DNA of 64,000 nt from Actinomadura violacea (lineage in GTDB: Bacteria; Actinomycetota; Actinomycetes; Streptosporangiales; Streptosporangiaceae): assembly GCF_017573465.1 (NCBI RefSeq), contig NZ_JAGEPF010000040.1, positions 1 to 64,000 of the forward strand, written 5' to 3'. Positions 33,819-42,784 of the stretch are shown here, piece after piece; position 1 is the first letter of the stretch; every line of letters starts with the position of its first letter. The translations under genes were made by a program, and so were the position numbers. The notes under the pieces are model-generated. The model did not search any database. It was given only the letters and a program-made list of their open reading frames with translations, and was not told the DNA's origin.

Positions 33819-35204
33819 ATGCCGAGGCCGCGTACCAAGCCGATCAGTAACCCGGCGCTGGCCGCCGTGATCCGCCGAGCCGGCGTGACGTACGCCGCCT
33901 TCGCTCAGCAGGTCAATACGGTCGCAGGCGAGAATGGGTATGCCACCCGGTACAACCGAGGGTCCGTCGCGAACTGGCTGACCGGCCGCACCCCGACCCC
34001 GCGCGTGATCCCCTTCGTTGTGGAGGCCGCAGCCCGGTTACTCGGCGCTCCGCAGCTGGGCTCGGCGGATCTGGGCTGGCCCGACTGCGGGGTGGCCCCG
34101 CAGAGCCCGTGGGCGGGTGATCCCGCCACCTGGCTGGACCATCTGGGGAGATGCGACATGACCGACCTCGACCGGCGCTCCGTCCTCAGCGCCGGGGCGT
34201 TCGTGCTCAGTGCCGCGGCGATACCCGCCGCGGGGGTGAAGGGCGCGGGCAGGACCCCGCCCGTCCGGACCGGCGCCGCCGACGCGGCCCGCATCAAGGA
34301 AATGACCGAGACCTTTGCTGGCCTGGACGACCGGTTCGGTGGTGGCCACGCCCGTGCATCGGTTGCCGCGTATCTGACCAGCCATGTCGTTCCGCTACTG
34401 CGCAACGCGTCCTGCAGCAGCGCCGCGGTGTTCGTCGCGGCGGGTGACCTGGCCTACCTCGCCGGGTTCATGGCCAGCGACGCCGGCGCCGCAGGAGCCG
34501 CGCAACGCTACTTCATCCAGGCCGTCCGGCTCGCTGAGCATGCCGGAGACGACCAGGCCGAGGCCGGGCGGTTGCGGGCAACGGCCCTACGCGCCATGTC
34601 GTTGCAGGCGGTGTGGCTCGGCCACCCGGCGCAGGGCCGTGATCTCGCCGACGCCGCCGAGCGCGCATTGCCTGCCGGATGTCCGCTGCGGCTGCGCGCG
34701 TGGGTCAATTCGATGCGCGCCGAAGCCACCGCTGCCGCAGGCGACCCTTACCGGGCACGCGGCCTGCTGCGCACAGCGGAGTGGGACCTCGAACGCGCGT
34801 CATCGGATGGAGCCGTGTGGACCGGCGCTTACACGTGGGCCGCGCTGTCTCACCAGACCGGAACGACTCTCACAGCCGCCGGGGACCTGGCCGCCGCCGA
34901 AGACCACCTCACCGCATCCCTGGACGGACGCCCCGCCCACCAACGGCGGTCCCGCACCCTCATCGGCTCCCGGCTCGCCCACTTACAAGCCCGGCGCGGA
35001 CACCACGACCAAGCCGCCCGCACCATCCAGACCATCGCCGCGGACCTCCCGCTGGTCGACTCGGCCCGCGTCGACCACGAACTCCACGCTCTCCGCGCCG
35101 AATGGCGCCAGGCACACGGCCCATCGGGCGGCGATGTCGCGGAGGCGGACGCGGCCCTCGCCGACGTTCTACGACGCCGGCATCGCAGCCGAACGCTGCT
35201 GTAG
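33819..35204 (+). CDS. XRE-type regulator with TPR domain
   Basis: A 461-residue actinobacterial regulator. Residues 15-60 contain a helix-turn-helix (AAVIRRAGVTYAAFAQQV, then RGSVANWLTGRTPTPRVIP). After a Ser/Ala linker with an LSAGAFVLSAAAIPAAG segment, the rest is a TPR-like array (ERALPAGCPLRLRAWVNSMR, DLAAAEDHLTASLDG). ATG 33819 follows an AGGGAGG at 11 bases; GTG 33807 is possible. It diverges from the modification operon across 187 bases and is the obvious candidate to regulate it. Confidence 0.8.
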   Translation: MPRPRTKPISNPALAAVIRRAGVTYAAFAQQVNTVAGENGYATRYNRGSVANWLTGRTPTPRVIPFVVEAAARLLGAPQLGSADLGWPDCGVAPQSPWAGDPATWLDHLGRCDMTDLDRRSVLSAGAFVLSAAAIPAAGVKGAGRTPPVRTGAADAARIKEMTETFAGLDDRFGGGHARASVAAYLTSHVVPLLRNASCSSAAVFVAAGDLAYLAGFMASDAGAAGAAQRYFIQAVRLAEHAGDDQAEAGRLRATALRAMSLQAVWLGHPAQGRDLADAAERALPAGCPLRLRAWVNSMRAEATAAAGDPYRARGLLRTAEWDLERASSDGAVWTGAYTWAALSHQTGTTLTAAGDLAAAEDHLTASLDGRPAHQRRSRTLIGSRLAHLQARRGHHDQAARTIQTIAADLPLVDSARVDHELHALRAEWRQAHGPSGGDVAEADAALADVLRRRHRSRTLL

Positions 35205-35422
35205 GGGCGCACGGCCAGGGTCTCCGCGCGGGCGGTGCCCGGTTCGAGGTCGGATTCCTAGAACCTGCCCAAGTCAGGAGCCACCGAATTCCTCACCGGA
35301 TACAGGCCACCCGAGCAAGATTGAACGGCTCGTCTGAAGAGCCCCAGGTCGAGTCCGCTTCATGGACCGGCGGGTCCCAGCTGACCTCCACACAGTTCTC
35401 GGAAGATTACTCACCTCGCGGG

Positions 35423-35716
35423 CTATTTCATGGGCTCTGACGGGCTGGAGTTCGAGGGCGGGGTCGTGGTGAAGTCGGCGCGGGGCGCCCAGAAGCAGGG
35501 GGCGTCGGTGAGCGGGAACACCAGGATCTTGTCGCCGTCGATCCGGCCGAAGAATCCTTTGGTGCCGTCTCGTAGGTACAGGGTCTGGCCGGGGAGGGGG
35601 AGCGTTGGTCGGTGGTGAGGGGAGTGCAGTGCGGAGCGGGTGGCTGAGCCGTCCAGGTCGGCGGCGCCGTTGTCGTGGGGGAGTTGGGCGATCCGGAGGT
35701 CGGTTCGCGGGTCCAT
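35423..35716 (-). CDS. small hypothetical protein
   Basis: A 97-residue protein with an AGGAG ribosome site 7 bases before ATG 35716. A beta-rich middle (QTLYLRDGTKGFFGRIDGDKI, split by turns) suggests a small folded domain. No family recognised. It follows the DUF1173 gene on the same strand. The 218 bases between it and the regulator stop show nothing distinct. Confidence 0.6.
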   Translation of the reverse strand: MDPRTDLRIAQLPHDNGAADLDGSATRSALHSPHHRPTLPLPGQTLYLRDGTKGFFGRIDGDKILVFPLTDAPCFWAPRADFTTTPPSNSSPSEPMK

Positions 35717-35950
35717 GGGGTGTGCTCCTGTCCGCCGGGGTGTGAGTGGCCGCCTCGGTTGGCGGCGTGTCGGTGTGCTCGGTCCCGGTGGCAGGTGTCA
35801 TGGGCCGGCGGGGCGCGGCGCGCATGAAGCGGAGCTTGCGGAGCGTTGCGCGGCGCGTCCTGGTGGCCCAGCCTGGTCGCCGGGATCGAGCGCACCGCGG
35901 CTGCTGCGGGGCGGTCGCGGGGCATCGGCCGGCGGGCGGGCTCGTGGTCT

Positions 35951-37423
35951 CTATCGGGTCGGCGGGCGGCGGGGGGCGGCGCTGCGCAGTTTCACTTCGG
36001 GGAGGGGGTCGGTGACGTTCCATTCGATGACGGCGGTGCCGGCGTCGCGGTAGTGCTCTTGTTTGGCGCGTTTGCGTTCGTCGTAGTCGGCGCGGCCGAG
36101 TACGCCGTAGACCTCGACGTAGACGGGGGCGGGTGTGTCGGTGAGGACGAAGTCGGGGAAGACTGCGTCGGCGCCGTCGTAGCGGAGGGGTTTGGTGAAG
36201 CTGCGGCCGGCGGTGATGAGGTGGTCGGCCATGGCCACTTCGTGGGAGGAATCGGCTGGAATCCACCGGTAGTTGGTGAGCATGGCGGCCATGTCCGCGA
36301 CGGCGAGGTAGTTGTTGGGGGTTCGCTCGACCAGGAACAGCCCGATCCGGCGCGGCTGGGTGGAACCCGCAGCGGTAGTGCTGGTGGCGGCTGTGGCGTG
36401 GGGGGTGGACAGCGTGGTGGTGGAGAGCGCGGCCCGGTAGGAGCGGCGGGTTTTGTCGAGCAGGGGGGTGCTGGCGAACAGGGCGCCACGGTGGTGCCGG
36501 AGCGTGAGCCGGGAGCCGTATTTGGTGGGAGTGATGTCCTTGATTTCGCCGAGGATGAGTCCGCGTTGCTGGTGGCGTCCGATGCGGCTCAGCTGGTCGG
36601 TGAAGGTGGTGAACAGTGTGGTGTTGGCGTCGGCGTTGTCGGGCCGGTAGGGCGGTACGACGTACAGCCGGGTGGTGAGGTCGTGTCCGTTGACGGTGCA
36701 GTCGGCGGCTTGGTGGGTGAGGCGGGTGTGGCAGGTGGACCAGCTGCGCCGCCAGGTCGGGTGCCAGAGGTTGAGTTGGGCTTGTTCCCACAGCCAGTGC
36801 AGTAGTCCGAGCAGGCTCATGGTGCGGGCGGTGCCGCTGGTGGTGCGGGCGGGGGTGGTGAGGGCGGGGGCTGCGCGGGTGCCGGTGAGCTGGAGGGGGG
36901 TGGCGAGGCGGATGGTGGTGCCGTCGGTGGTTTCGGTGAGCGCGCCGGCGGTGTATCCGCCGCGTCCGGACAGGTTCGCGGCGGCTTGGTGGAAGGGGCA
37001 TTCGGGGGTGTGCTGGTCGCCTTCGCCGGGCCAGCGGGCGAGGTGGTAGCGGCCGGATCGGGATCGGATGACCAGTTTCAGTGCGGGGGTGCGGCACAGG
37101 CATTCGGCGTGGCCGGTTTCGGCGCGGGCGCGGGCGAGCAGGCGGGTGAAGCGTCCGGGGTCGTGGCGTACGGCGGCCAGGGGCACGAGGTGGTCGGCGA
37201 GCCGGACCTGCCCGGCGGTGCCGTCCTGCTCTGTGAGGGGCGCTGCGGGTTCGCGGTCGGCGCCGGTTGGGGCGCCGGTTGGGGTGGTGGGGAGGGCGCC
37301 GTCCGGTCTGGGTCCGGCTGCCGCGCGGCCTGGCAGGGGGTGTTGGGGCTGCGGTGGGCGCGACATCGTTTCAGGTGTCCTCTCTGGTGCTGGGTGGGCG
37401 GGGGGGACGGGATGCCGGGTCAT
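35951..37423 (-). CDS. DUF1173 family protein of the mobilisation region
   Basis: A 490-residue protein that I place in DUF1173, a family common on conjugative plasmids. A Pro-rich start is followed by a Cys/His set (ECLCRTPALKL, GDQHTPECPFHQ) and a C-terminal part ending with VFPDFVLTDTPAPVYVEVYG then KQEHYRDAGTAVIEWN, which has the look of a PD-(D/E)XK-type nuclease fold (Asp, then ExxG/K-like). ATG 37423 overlaps the relaxase stop by 4 bases, so translation is coupled. Confidence 0.7.
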   Translation of the reverse strand: MTRHPVPPAHPAPERTPETMSRPPQPQHPLPGRAAAGPRPDGALPTTPTGAPTGADREPAAPLTEQDGTAGQVRLADHLVPLAAVRHDPGRFTRLLARARAETGHAECLCRTPALKLVIRSRSGRYHLARWPGEGDQHTPECPFHQAAANLSGRGGYTAGALTETTDGTTIRLATPLQLTGTRAAPALTTPARTTSGTARTMSLLGLLHWLWEQAQLNLWHPTWRRSWSTCHTRLTHQAADCTVNGHDLTTRLYVVPPYRPDNADANTTLFTTFTDQLSRIGRHQQRGLILGEIKDITPTKYGSRLTLRHHRGALFASTPLLDKTRRSYRAALSTTTLSTPHATAATSTTAAGSTQPRRIGLFLVERTPNNYLAVADMAAMLTNYRWIPADSSHEVAMADHLITAGRSFTKPLRYDGADAVFPDFVLTDTPAPVYVEVYGVLGRADYDERKRAKQEHYRDAGTAVIEWNVTDPLPEVKLRSAAPRRPPTR

Positions 37424-40107
37424 CGTCGGGGACCGCCGCGGTGGGGGCCTTGGCGGGGCCGGTTGACCGGCGTTCGGTCGAGGTCGTTGGTGTCGGCGGG
37501 TCGTGGTTTGGTGGGGTTGGCTGCTGGGGCGGCGGGGGTGTTGCGGCGGGCGTTGAGTTGTTCGCGGACCTTCCAGGCCAGTCCGGCGGGTGTCGGTATT
37601 CCAGAGTCGCTGCCTTGGACCGCGGCCTGCACGAGGTCGGCTGCGGAGTGCCCGGCGGTTTCGGCCTGGTGCAGCACTTCGGTCAGCACCGGCCAGGTCG
37701 GGTGGATCTGTAGCGCGATGGCGTTCAGGCCGGGTTGGGCGGTCAGCAGTTCGGTGTAGCGGCGCACGGCGTCGCGGTCGGGCCGGTCGGGATCGGGGGC
37801 GGTGTCCGGCCCGGTCTCGGGGGCGGCGGGGCGGGGCGGGGGCTGCGGCGCTTCCTGCGGCGGCGGGGTTGGGTTCGGTTCGGCTTCGGGGTCGGGCTGT
37901 TGGGGTGCGGGGGGTGTCGGTGGGATGGTTTCTGGGCGGGCTGGTTCAGTGGGGGTCTGGGTGTCGTTGGGGGTGCTTGGCTCGCTGGTTTGTGGGCCGT
38001 CGTGGGGAGGGGGTTGTGGTGGTTGCGGGCGCGGTGGCTGCTCGGTGTGCTCTGGCTGGGGTGGGTCGGGGAAGAGCGTGGATGCCAGGGGCCGGTCGGG
38101 CGGTGGCTGCTGTCCCGGTTCTGCCGGCTGGGGTGCCTCGGTCGGTAGGGGCGGGGGCGGGGGTGGTGCCTGTGTGGGCCAAGGGTTGTCGGAGGCGGGC
38201 GACGGCGGCTCGGGCGTCGGCGTCTGCTGGTGTGTCATCGGGGTTTGGGGGGAGAGCTGCTGCCCGTTGCGGGCCGGTTCGGAGATCAGGGGGGTGTCGC
38301 GGGTCAGGGTGCGCTGGATGCGCCAGGACAGGACTTCGGGGACCGAGTGCGCGTCGCTCAGCGATCGCTCGGCGATGGCGGCGGCGAGGATGCGCTGGGG
38401 GTCGTGTCCGCGGTTTTCGGCTTGGCGGAGTACTGCGGCGAGCCGGGGCCAGTGGGGGTCTTTCAGGATGGTCGCGGGGTCGATTCGGCGGCCGCCGGTC
38501 TGGTTGCTGGCGAGCGCGTTTCGGACGATGGTGTGCAGGCGCTGGTCTTGGGCTGCGACCGAGTCGTAGGGGAAGTTGGGGGAGTGGTTGACGGTCCGCA
38601 GGTTCAGTGCGGTGCGTAGGTGGGCGTTGGCTTCTTGGGCGGCTTGTGCTTGGGGTCGGTGTCCGTGGCCGCGGAGCCAGTGGTAGGCGGCGCGGGTCGC
38701 TACGACGGCGGAGGCGATCAGTAGCCATACGGCGGTGGCGTCGCGGCCGTTGGCGAATGCTCGTCCGGCGGCGCCGAGTGCTCGGGTGGCCAGGCGTAGG
38801 TCGTCGGCGGCTTGGCGGGCGTGCCGTTCGCCGGCGCTCATTTCCTGGTCGTGCGTGTCGGGTTGGGTGTCGGACTGGGGTTCGTCGGGCTGCTGGGTGG
38901 TGGGGATCTGCGCGGCCCGCTGGAAGCTGTGGGCGGCTGCGGCGATCTGGTCGCGCATGGGGGGTGGTGCGTTGTCGGCGGCGATGGTGAGGGCGTCGCT
39001 GAGTGCGCGCATGATGGCGTCGGCGTCGGCGTCGCCGGCTTCGGGCAGCGCGCTGGCCGCATCGGAGATGGCTTCGGCGGCGCGTTCCCAGGTTTGTGCT
39101 CGGTCGTCGGCGCGCGAGGTTTGTTTGTCGGGTGCGGGCCGGTCTTGCGGCTGCGGGCGGGGCGGTTGGGAACCGGGTGGGTGTGGGTTGAGCGGCTGTG
39201 GGTTGGGGGGCTGTTGGCGTGGCCCGAAGGGCGCGGCTTGGGGGGTTTGCCGGTGTTCGGCGTCCTGGTATTCACGCAGGCGCTGGCGGATTTTCGTCAG
39301 CGACAGGTCGGGGGAAAGGGTCGATCCGGAGTACCGGATCGGGGCGCCGTCCTTGTCGCGGTCGCCGGGCATCGCGACGGAGAAGCCGGTGATGTCTCCG
39401 GTGTCGTTGGTGCGTGGGAAGACACGTAGTCCGTAGGACTCCAGGAGTGCGAAGAACTCGCGTTCGTCGGTGGCGTTGATGGACGCTTTGCGGACGAGCG
39501 GTTCCAGGCGTTCGCGCATGGGGATCTCCTCGCCGTGGCGGTGGGATTTGCGTAGTTCTTTGCGGGAGGCGTCGCGGCGGGCGGTGCGGTCGGCGGGCGC
39601 GGTGGAGCGCAGCCCGAGTTCGGTTTCGATTCGCAGGAGTTCGGCGCGGGCGCGCAGGGCGTCGTTGTGGTGGTCGACCCGGTTGCCGTCGGCTCGGGCG
39701 AGGGTCGCCACGATGTGGACGTGGTCGTCGGCGTGCCGGACTGCGATCCATCGGCAGGCGTCAAGGTCGCCGTCGGGGGCGATGCCGGCGGCGGCGACGA
39801 TGCGGCGGCTGATGGTGTTCCACTGCTGGTCGGTCAGGATCGGGTCGGTGGGGGCGGCGCGGACGGGGAAGTGCCAGACCGGGTTGTTCACCGGGCGGCC
39901 CAGGCTGAGCTCGCGCAGCCACAGCGGTTGGTTCATCAGATCCGCGAGCCGCCGCAGGCCGGTTTCCCCGGCGCGGGCCGGGTCGTTCTCGCGGCCGCTC
40001 CATGATGCGATCAGGTGCGGGTCCAGGTGCTCCTCGTGGTCGCCGGGCCCGTACAGGTAGCGCAGCAGTCCGTCGACGCGGGGCCCGCGGATCACCTTCC
40101 CGATCAT
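37420..40107 (-). CDS. MobA-type conjugative relaxase
   Basis: An 895-residue relaxase. The metal-binding His motif HADDHVHIVATL is at 125-136, and the N terminus (MIGKVIRGPRVDGLLRYLYG) is typical of actinobacterial MOBP-like relaxases with catalytic Tyr near residues 17-19. The middle is Pro/Gln-rich. The C terminus carries two copies of a motif HPxWPxLxxVLxQAExxGH (around PHWPRLAAVLRQAENRGH and HPTWPVLTEVLHQAETAGH) followed by PxxLxWxxxxxL. It nicks at oriT, stays bound to the strand, and is handed to the coupling protein. It overlaps MobC and DUF1173 genes by 4 bases each. Confidence 0.88.
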   Translation of the reverse strand: MIGKVIRGPRVDGLLRYLYGPGDHEEHLDPHLIASWSGRENDPARAGETGLRRLADLMNQPLWLRELSLGRPVNNPVWHFPVRAAPTDPILTDQQWNTISRRIVAAAGIAPDGDLDACRWIAVRHADDHVHIVATLARADGNRVDHHNDALRARAELLRIETELGLRSTAPADRTARRDASRKELRKSHRHGEEIPMRERLEPLVRKASINATDEREFFALLESYGLRVFPRTNDTGDITGFSVAMPGDRDKDGAPIRYSGSTLSPDLSLTKIRQRLREYQDAEHRQTPQAAPFGPRQQPPNPQPLNPHPPGSQPPRPQPQDRPAPDKQTSRADDRAQTWERAAEAISDAASALPEAGDADADAIMRALSDALTIAADNAPPPMRDQIAAAAHSFQRAAQIPTTQQPDEPQSDTQPDTHDQEMSAGERHARQAADDLRLATRALGAAGRAFANGRDATAVWLLIASAVVATRAAYHWLRGHGHRPQAQAAQEANAHLRTALNLRTVNHSPNFPYDSVAAQDQRLHTIVRNALASNQTGGRRIDPATILKDPHWPRLAAVLRQAENRGHDPQRILAAAIAERSLSDAHSVPEVLSWRIQRTLTRDTPLISEPARNGQQLSPQTPMTHQQTPTPEPPSPASDNPWPTQAPPPPPPLPTEAPQPAEPGQQPPPDRPLASTLFPDPPQPEHTEQPPRPQPPQPPPHDGPQTSEPSTPNDTQTPTEPARPETIPPTPPAPQQPDPEAEPNPTPPPQEAPQPPPRPAAPETGPDTAPDPDRPDRDAVRRYTELLTAQPGLNAIALQIHPTWPVLTEVLHQAETAGHSAADLVQAAVQGSDSGIPTPAGLAWKVREQLNARRNTPAAPAANPTKPRPADTNDLDRTPVNRPRQGPHRGGPRR

Positions 40108-40562
40108 TGGCCGGTCCGGTAGGGCAGCAGCGCGGAGATCGCTTCGTCGAGGCGGTGCACGGTCTGGTCGAGGTCGGCGAGAGTTCCCGATAGTTGGGTG
40201 TGCGCGGTGCAGGAGGCGGGTTCGCCGTGTGGGTCGCCGCTGAGGCCGGTGGGGTTGCCGGTGAGGTTGCCGGTGGGTGCTTGGGCCAGGGCCTGGTCGA
40301 CGCGCAAGGCGAGGTGTTGGAGTTCGCTGCGCAGGCTCATCAGTTGGCGCAGTGTTTCGTGCTCGTTGCGGGCGTGCGGGCTCACCTCGCCTCGGGCGAC
40401 GGCGGCGGCCGCTGCCGCGACGTAGGCGGAGCGGGCTTGGCCGGCCCGTTGTGCAGCGATGGTCACCCAGGTGAACTCCTGGTCGCTGAAACGGACCGGG
40501 CCGACCCGGTGCGGGCGCGGTGTGGTGTCGCGTCCGCGGCGTCTGGAAATCGACTCTTCCAC
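40104..40562 (-). CDS. MobC-like relaxosome accessory protein
   Basis: A 152-residue protein with an N-terminal ribbon-helix-helix look (VRFSDQEFTWVTIAAQRAG, then QARSAYVAAAAAAV) and a helical C terminus with LRSELQHLALRVDQAL. MobC proteins bind oriT and help the relaxase open DNA. It is the first gene of the mob operon (GTG 40562) and overlaps the relaxase start by 4 bases. Confidence 0.8.
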   Translation of the reverse strand: MEESISRRRGRDTTPRPHRVGPVRFSDQEFTWVTIAAQRAGQARSAYVAAAAAAVARGEVSPHARNEHETLRQLMSLRSELQHLALRVDQALAQAPTGNLTGNPTGLSGDPHGEPASCTAHTQLSGTLADLDQTVHRLDEAISALLPYRTGQ

Positions 40563-40619
40563 GTAGGAAAATCCATCCCTCTATCGAGCTAAATGGCTGC
40601 CCGGTGCCCGCTGGTTTCG

Positions 40620-40720
40620 GTGGCCTGCCTCAGAAGAGGGAGATAAGTCCGACTTAGCATATCTCTCGCTCTATCAAGATCACCTGTTGTGCACTTGTGA
40701 ACAGCGGTGGGGTGCGGATG
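40620..40720. other. candidate origin of transfer (oriT)
   Basis: In the gap between divergent mobC and the gene at 40795 lie two inverted repeats. GAGATAAGTC and GACTTA...TATCTC fold at 40640-40665, and CTGTT...AACAG at 40684-40704, in DNA that is AT-richer than its flanks. Inverted repeats immediately upstream of mobC-relaxase are the usual site of oriT. The nick position cannot be told from sequence. Confidence 0.5.
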
Positions 40721-40794
40721 AAAAGGCGGCCGGGGGGCCGTCTGGTCGTTCCGCCACTTCCTCCGCGAACAAGATCAAACTAGGGTGATCGGTC

Positions 40795-41250
40795 ATGAGC
40801 GATCAAGAGGAGATCCAGGCGCGGGCCCTGGCGGTGCTGAACGTCGATGGGAAGATCGAGGCGGTGCGCAAGCTGGCGGATGTGCAGCGCCGGCGTGCTG
40901 AGCTGGTGGAGGCGCTGGAGGCGGTGGATCGGGAGTACGGGGCTGAGCATGTGGCGGCGGTCCGGGTGGGGTGGTCGGACCAGGAGCTGGGCAAGCTCGG
41001 GTTCGAGGAGCCGACCCGGCGTCCGAAGGGCCGGCCTCGCAGCCGAGGCCGGGGGGCGGGGTCTGCCGGGGCGGCTGGCCGGGGTGGTCAGCAGGGTGAG
41101 GGGACGCCGGAGGCTGGGGTGCGTCCTGGTGATGGGACGCGGGGGCTCGAGGCGGGCGGTGAGGGGCAGGGTGCCGGGGCTTCGGGGGCCGGGGAGATGG
41201 GAGCCGCTGCGGGCGCCGTGGCTGCGGGTCAGGGTGTCGCGGGTGTGTAG
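40795..41250 (+). CDS. small protein with Gly/Ala-rich tail
   Basis: A 151-residue protein. The first 70 residues are helical and charged (QEEIQARALAVLNVDGKIEA, then VQRRRAELVEALEAVDREYG); from RPKGRPRSRGRG the tail is basic and then Gly/Ala-rich and disordered. Diverges from mobC across the oriT candidate, so it may be a transfer accessory protein. Family not recognised. Confidence 0.6.
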   Translation: MSDQEEIQARALAVLNVDGKIEAVRKLADVQRRRAELVEALEAVDREYGAEHVAAVRVGWSDQELGKLGFEEPTRRPKGRPRSRGRGAGSAGAAGRGGQQGEGTPEAGVRPGDGTRGLEAGGEGQGAGASGAGEMGAAAGAVAAGQGVAGV

Positions 41251-41284
41251 GCGACTGGGGTGAGGGGGGCTCGGCGAAGCCGAG

Positions 41285-41578
41285 CCTTTGGGAGGAGGGT
41301 GCCCGGCGAAGCCGGGCTCGACGCGCCGCTTGCGGCGCCGGCGGCCGGAGGCCGCCAAAGAAGGGGCGCGGCCGAAGGCCGCTCCGCGTTGTGGCGGCGG
41401 AGCCGCCGGTGGGGTCGGGCTCGATGCCCGGCCCCACCGTGTGCGTCGCGCAGCGGCGCCGGCGGCCGGAGGCCGCCCGGGAGATGAGCGCGGCCGCAGG
41501 CCGCTCCGCTGCGGGTGGGGTGCGGGGGTTCAGGGCCGCCGGTAGGGGCGGGCTCGATGCCCGTCCCTACCGTTTGCG
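41285..41578. repeat. GC-rich tandem repeat with paired hairpins
   Basis: Two related units with a period of about 121-133 bases fill the gap between the plus gene at 40795 and the ssb gene. Both contain GGCGCCGGCGGCCGGAGG (41334 and 41455) and end with near-identical hairpins: GGTGGGGTCGGGCTCGATG... at 41408-41438 and GGTAGGGGCGGGCTCGATG... at 41541-41571, whose stem changes are compensated. It may act as a bidirectional terminator. Confidence 0.7.
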
Positions 41579-41627
41579 GGTGCGGCGGTGACCGCCCCGG
41601 GCGGGCGGGGCGGTCACCGGGTTCGGG

Positions 41628-42179
41628 TTAGGCGCTCGCCTTGGCGGCGGGCTTCTTGGTGGTGCTCCGCTTGGCGGCGGGCTTGGCGGCGGGCTTGGCC
41701 GGGGCGGGGGCGGCCGGGGCGGGCGCGCTCTCGGGCTCGGCGGCGGGCTCGCTGGCGGGCTCGCTGGCGGGCTCGCTGGCGGGCTCGCTGGCGGGCTCGC
41801 TGGCGGGCTCGGGCTCGGCGGCGGGCGCGGCGTCGCTGGTCTTGACCGGGCGGAACCGCTTGGCGACGCTCTCGGCGGTGGCCTTGATGTCGGCGCCGTA
41901 GTTGCCGGGGTTCTGCTTGCTCTCCCACGCGCGGGTGTACACGTTGTACGCGACGACGGTCACGAGGTCGCGGTCAGCGAACTCGGCGACGACCATTTCG
42001 GCCATCCGGCCCCACACGTCGACCTCGTAGGCAGTGGTGGCGATCGGCTTCCACTCGCCGTTCACGCGGCGAACGGGGTTGTCCAGGATTCGCAGGGTGG
42101 TGACCGGGACCCCGGCGGGGGTGAAGCGGAGTCCGGGGGCCTCGACCAGGATTCCCTCGATGATGATTCGGGTGCTCAT
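41628..42179 (-). CDS. ssb: single-stranded DNA-binding protein
   Basis: A 183-residue SSB. The N-terminal OB fold is recognisable (RIIIEGILVEAPGLRFTPAG, TTAYEVDVWGRMAE, LVTVVAYNVYTRAWES). After residue 115 it carries a low-complexity tail with repeated EPAS (coded by about five 12-bp repeats) and a Lys/Ala end rather than the acidic DDDIPF tip, so contacts with host partners may differ. Such proteins protect transferred single strands during conjugation. ATG 42179 has a GAAGGGACC ribosome site. Confidence 0.85.
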   Translation of the reverse strand: MSTRIIIEGILVEAPGLRFTPAGVPVTTLRILDNPVRRVNGEWKPIATTAYEVDVWGRMAEMVVAEFADRDLVTVVAYNVYTRAWESKQNPGNYGADIKATAESVAKRFRPVKTSDAAPAAEPEPASEPASEPASEPASEPASEPAAEPESAPAPAAPAPAKPAAKPAAKRSTTKKPAAKASA

Positions 42180-42230
42180 TTCGTGGTCCCTTCGTTCGGG
42201 CTGTTGGCGGGGGTTGCGCTCCCCGCCCTG

Positions 42231-42247
42231 GCACTTATAACTATACC
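42231..42247 (-). promoter_or_regulatory. shared promoter element upstream of ssb
   Basis: The 17-mer GCACTTATAACTATACC (minus strand GGTATAGTTATAAGTGC) recurs exactly at 47547-47563, each time about 45-60 bases before a minus-strand gene and followed by similar leader bases and a GAAGG ribosome site. TATAGT can be a -10 box. AT-rich in a GC-rich setting. Confidence 0.6.
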
Positions 42248-42437
42248 GCATTTTCCGGAGTTTGCACCCCTACCGGGGAGGATTTCCCGGATCATTTTTC
42301 GGCCTTCTTGCAGGGTCGCGCCCCTCTTCCGGGTCGGCCGTTGGCGCCGTGGTGCCCGCACCACGCGGCGCGCGGCTGGCGCCCCCGCGTCCCACCGCGA
42401 GACGGCAGCGGCGCGGCACCCCGCAACCTCCTCCCCC

Positions 42438-42600
42438 GCTCCCCCTTTTTCGGCCGAACCGACGACCAGCTTTAGCCAGTGGAGCCCGGCGCCTGTCAAA
42501 GGTCGAGCTTGCTCGATCGCGTAGCGACGCCGAAGGCGCCTTTGACAGGGGCCGGGCGGAACGTACAATCCGACCTCGGCTCGGCTGGAAAAGGGGGAGC
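42438..42600. repeat. long imperfect palindrome with CTGTCAAAGG arms
   Basis: The inner arms GCCCGGCGCCTGTCAAAGG (42484-42502) and its complement at 42539-42557 differ at one base. Outer arms GCTCCCCCTTTTTCGGCC... (from 42438) and ...GGAAAAGGGGGAGC (to 42600) also pair. Of the same size class as the palindromes at 45.8, 49.3 and 52.1 kb, but with another centre. Lies upstream of the ssb transcription unit. The rest of 42180-42784 has no gene. Confidence 0.75.
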
Positions 42601-42784
42601 TTGCGGCCGAAGGCCGCATACCTTCTTTCCCGCGCCGGGCGGGACGTCGGCGGGCGTCCCGGTGTGCGCCGAGGTGGACTGCTCCGGCCGATCGGGCCCG
42701 CCGGCGACCATCAGGCCCGATCGGTGGCGGCCCGGGCGCCGTCGTTCGCGCGGGCACGCGCCGGGTCTCACCAGGCGTCGGGTC

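Noticed and set aside
35274-37103. 609-codon minus-strand frame rich in Arg/Pro/His
   Set aside because: Overlaps the DUF1173 gene in another frame on the same strand; composition artefact.
41748-41820. 12-bp repeats that could suggest a repeat array or CRISPR
   Set aside because: They are contiguous, without spacers, and encode the EPAS repeats of the SSB tail.
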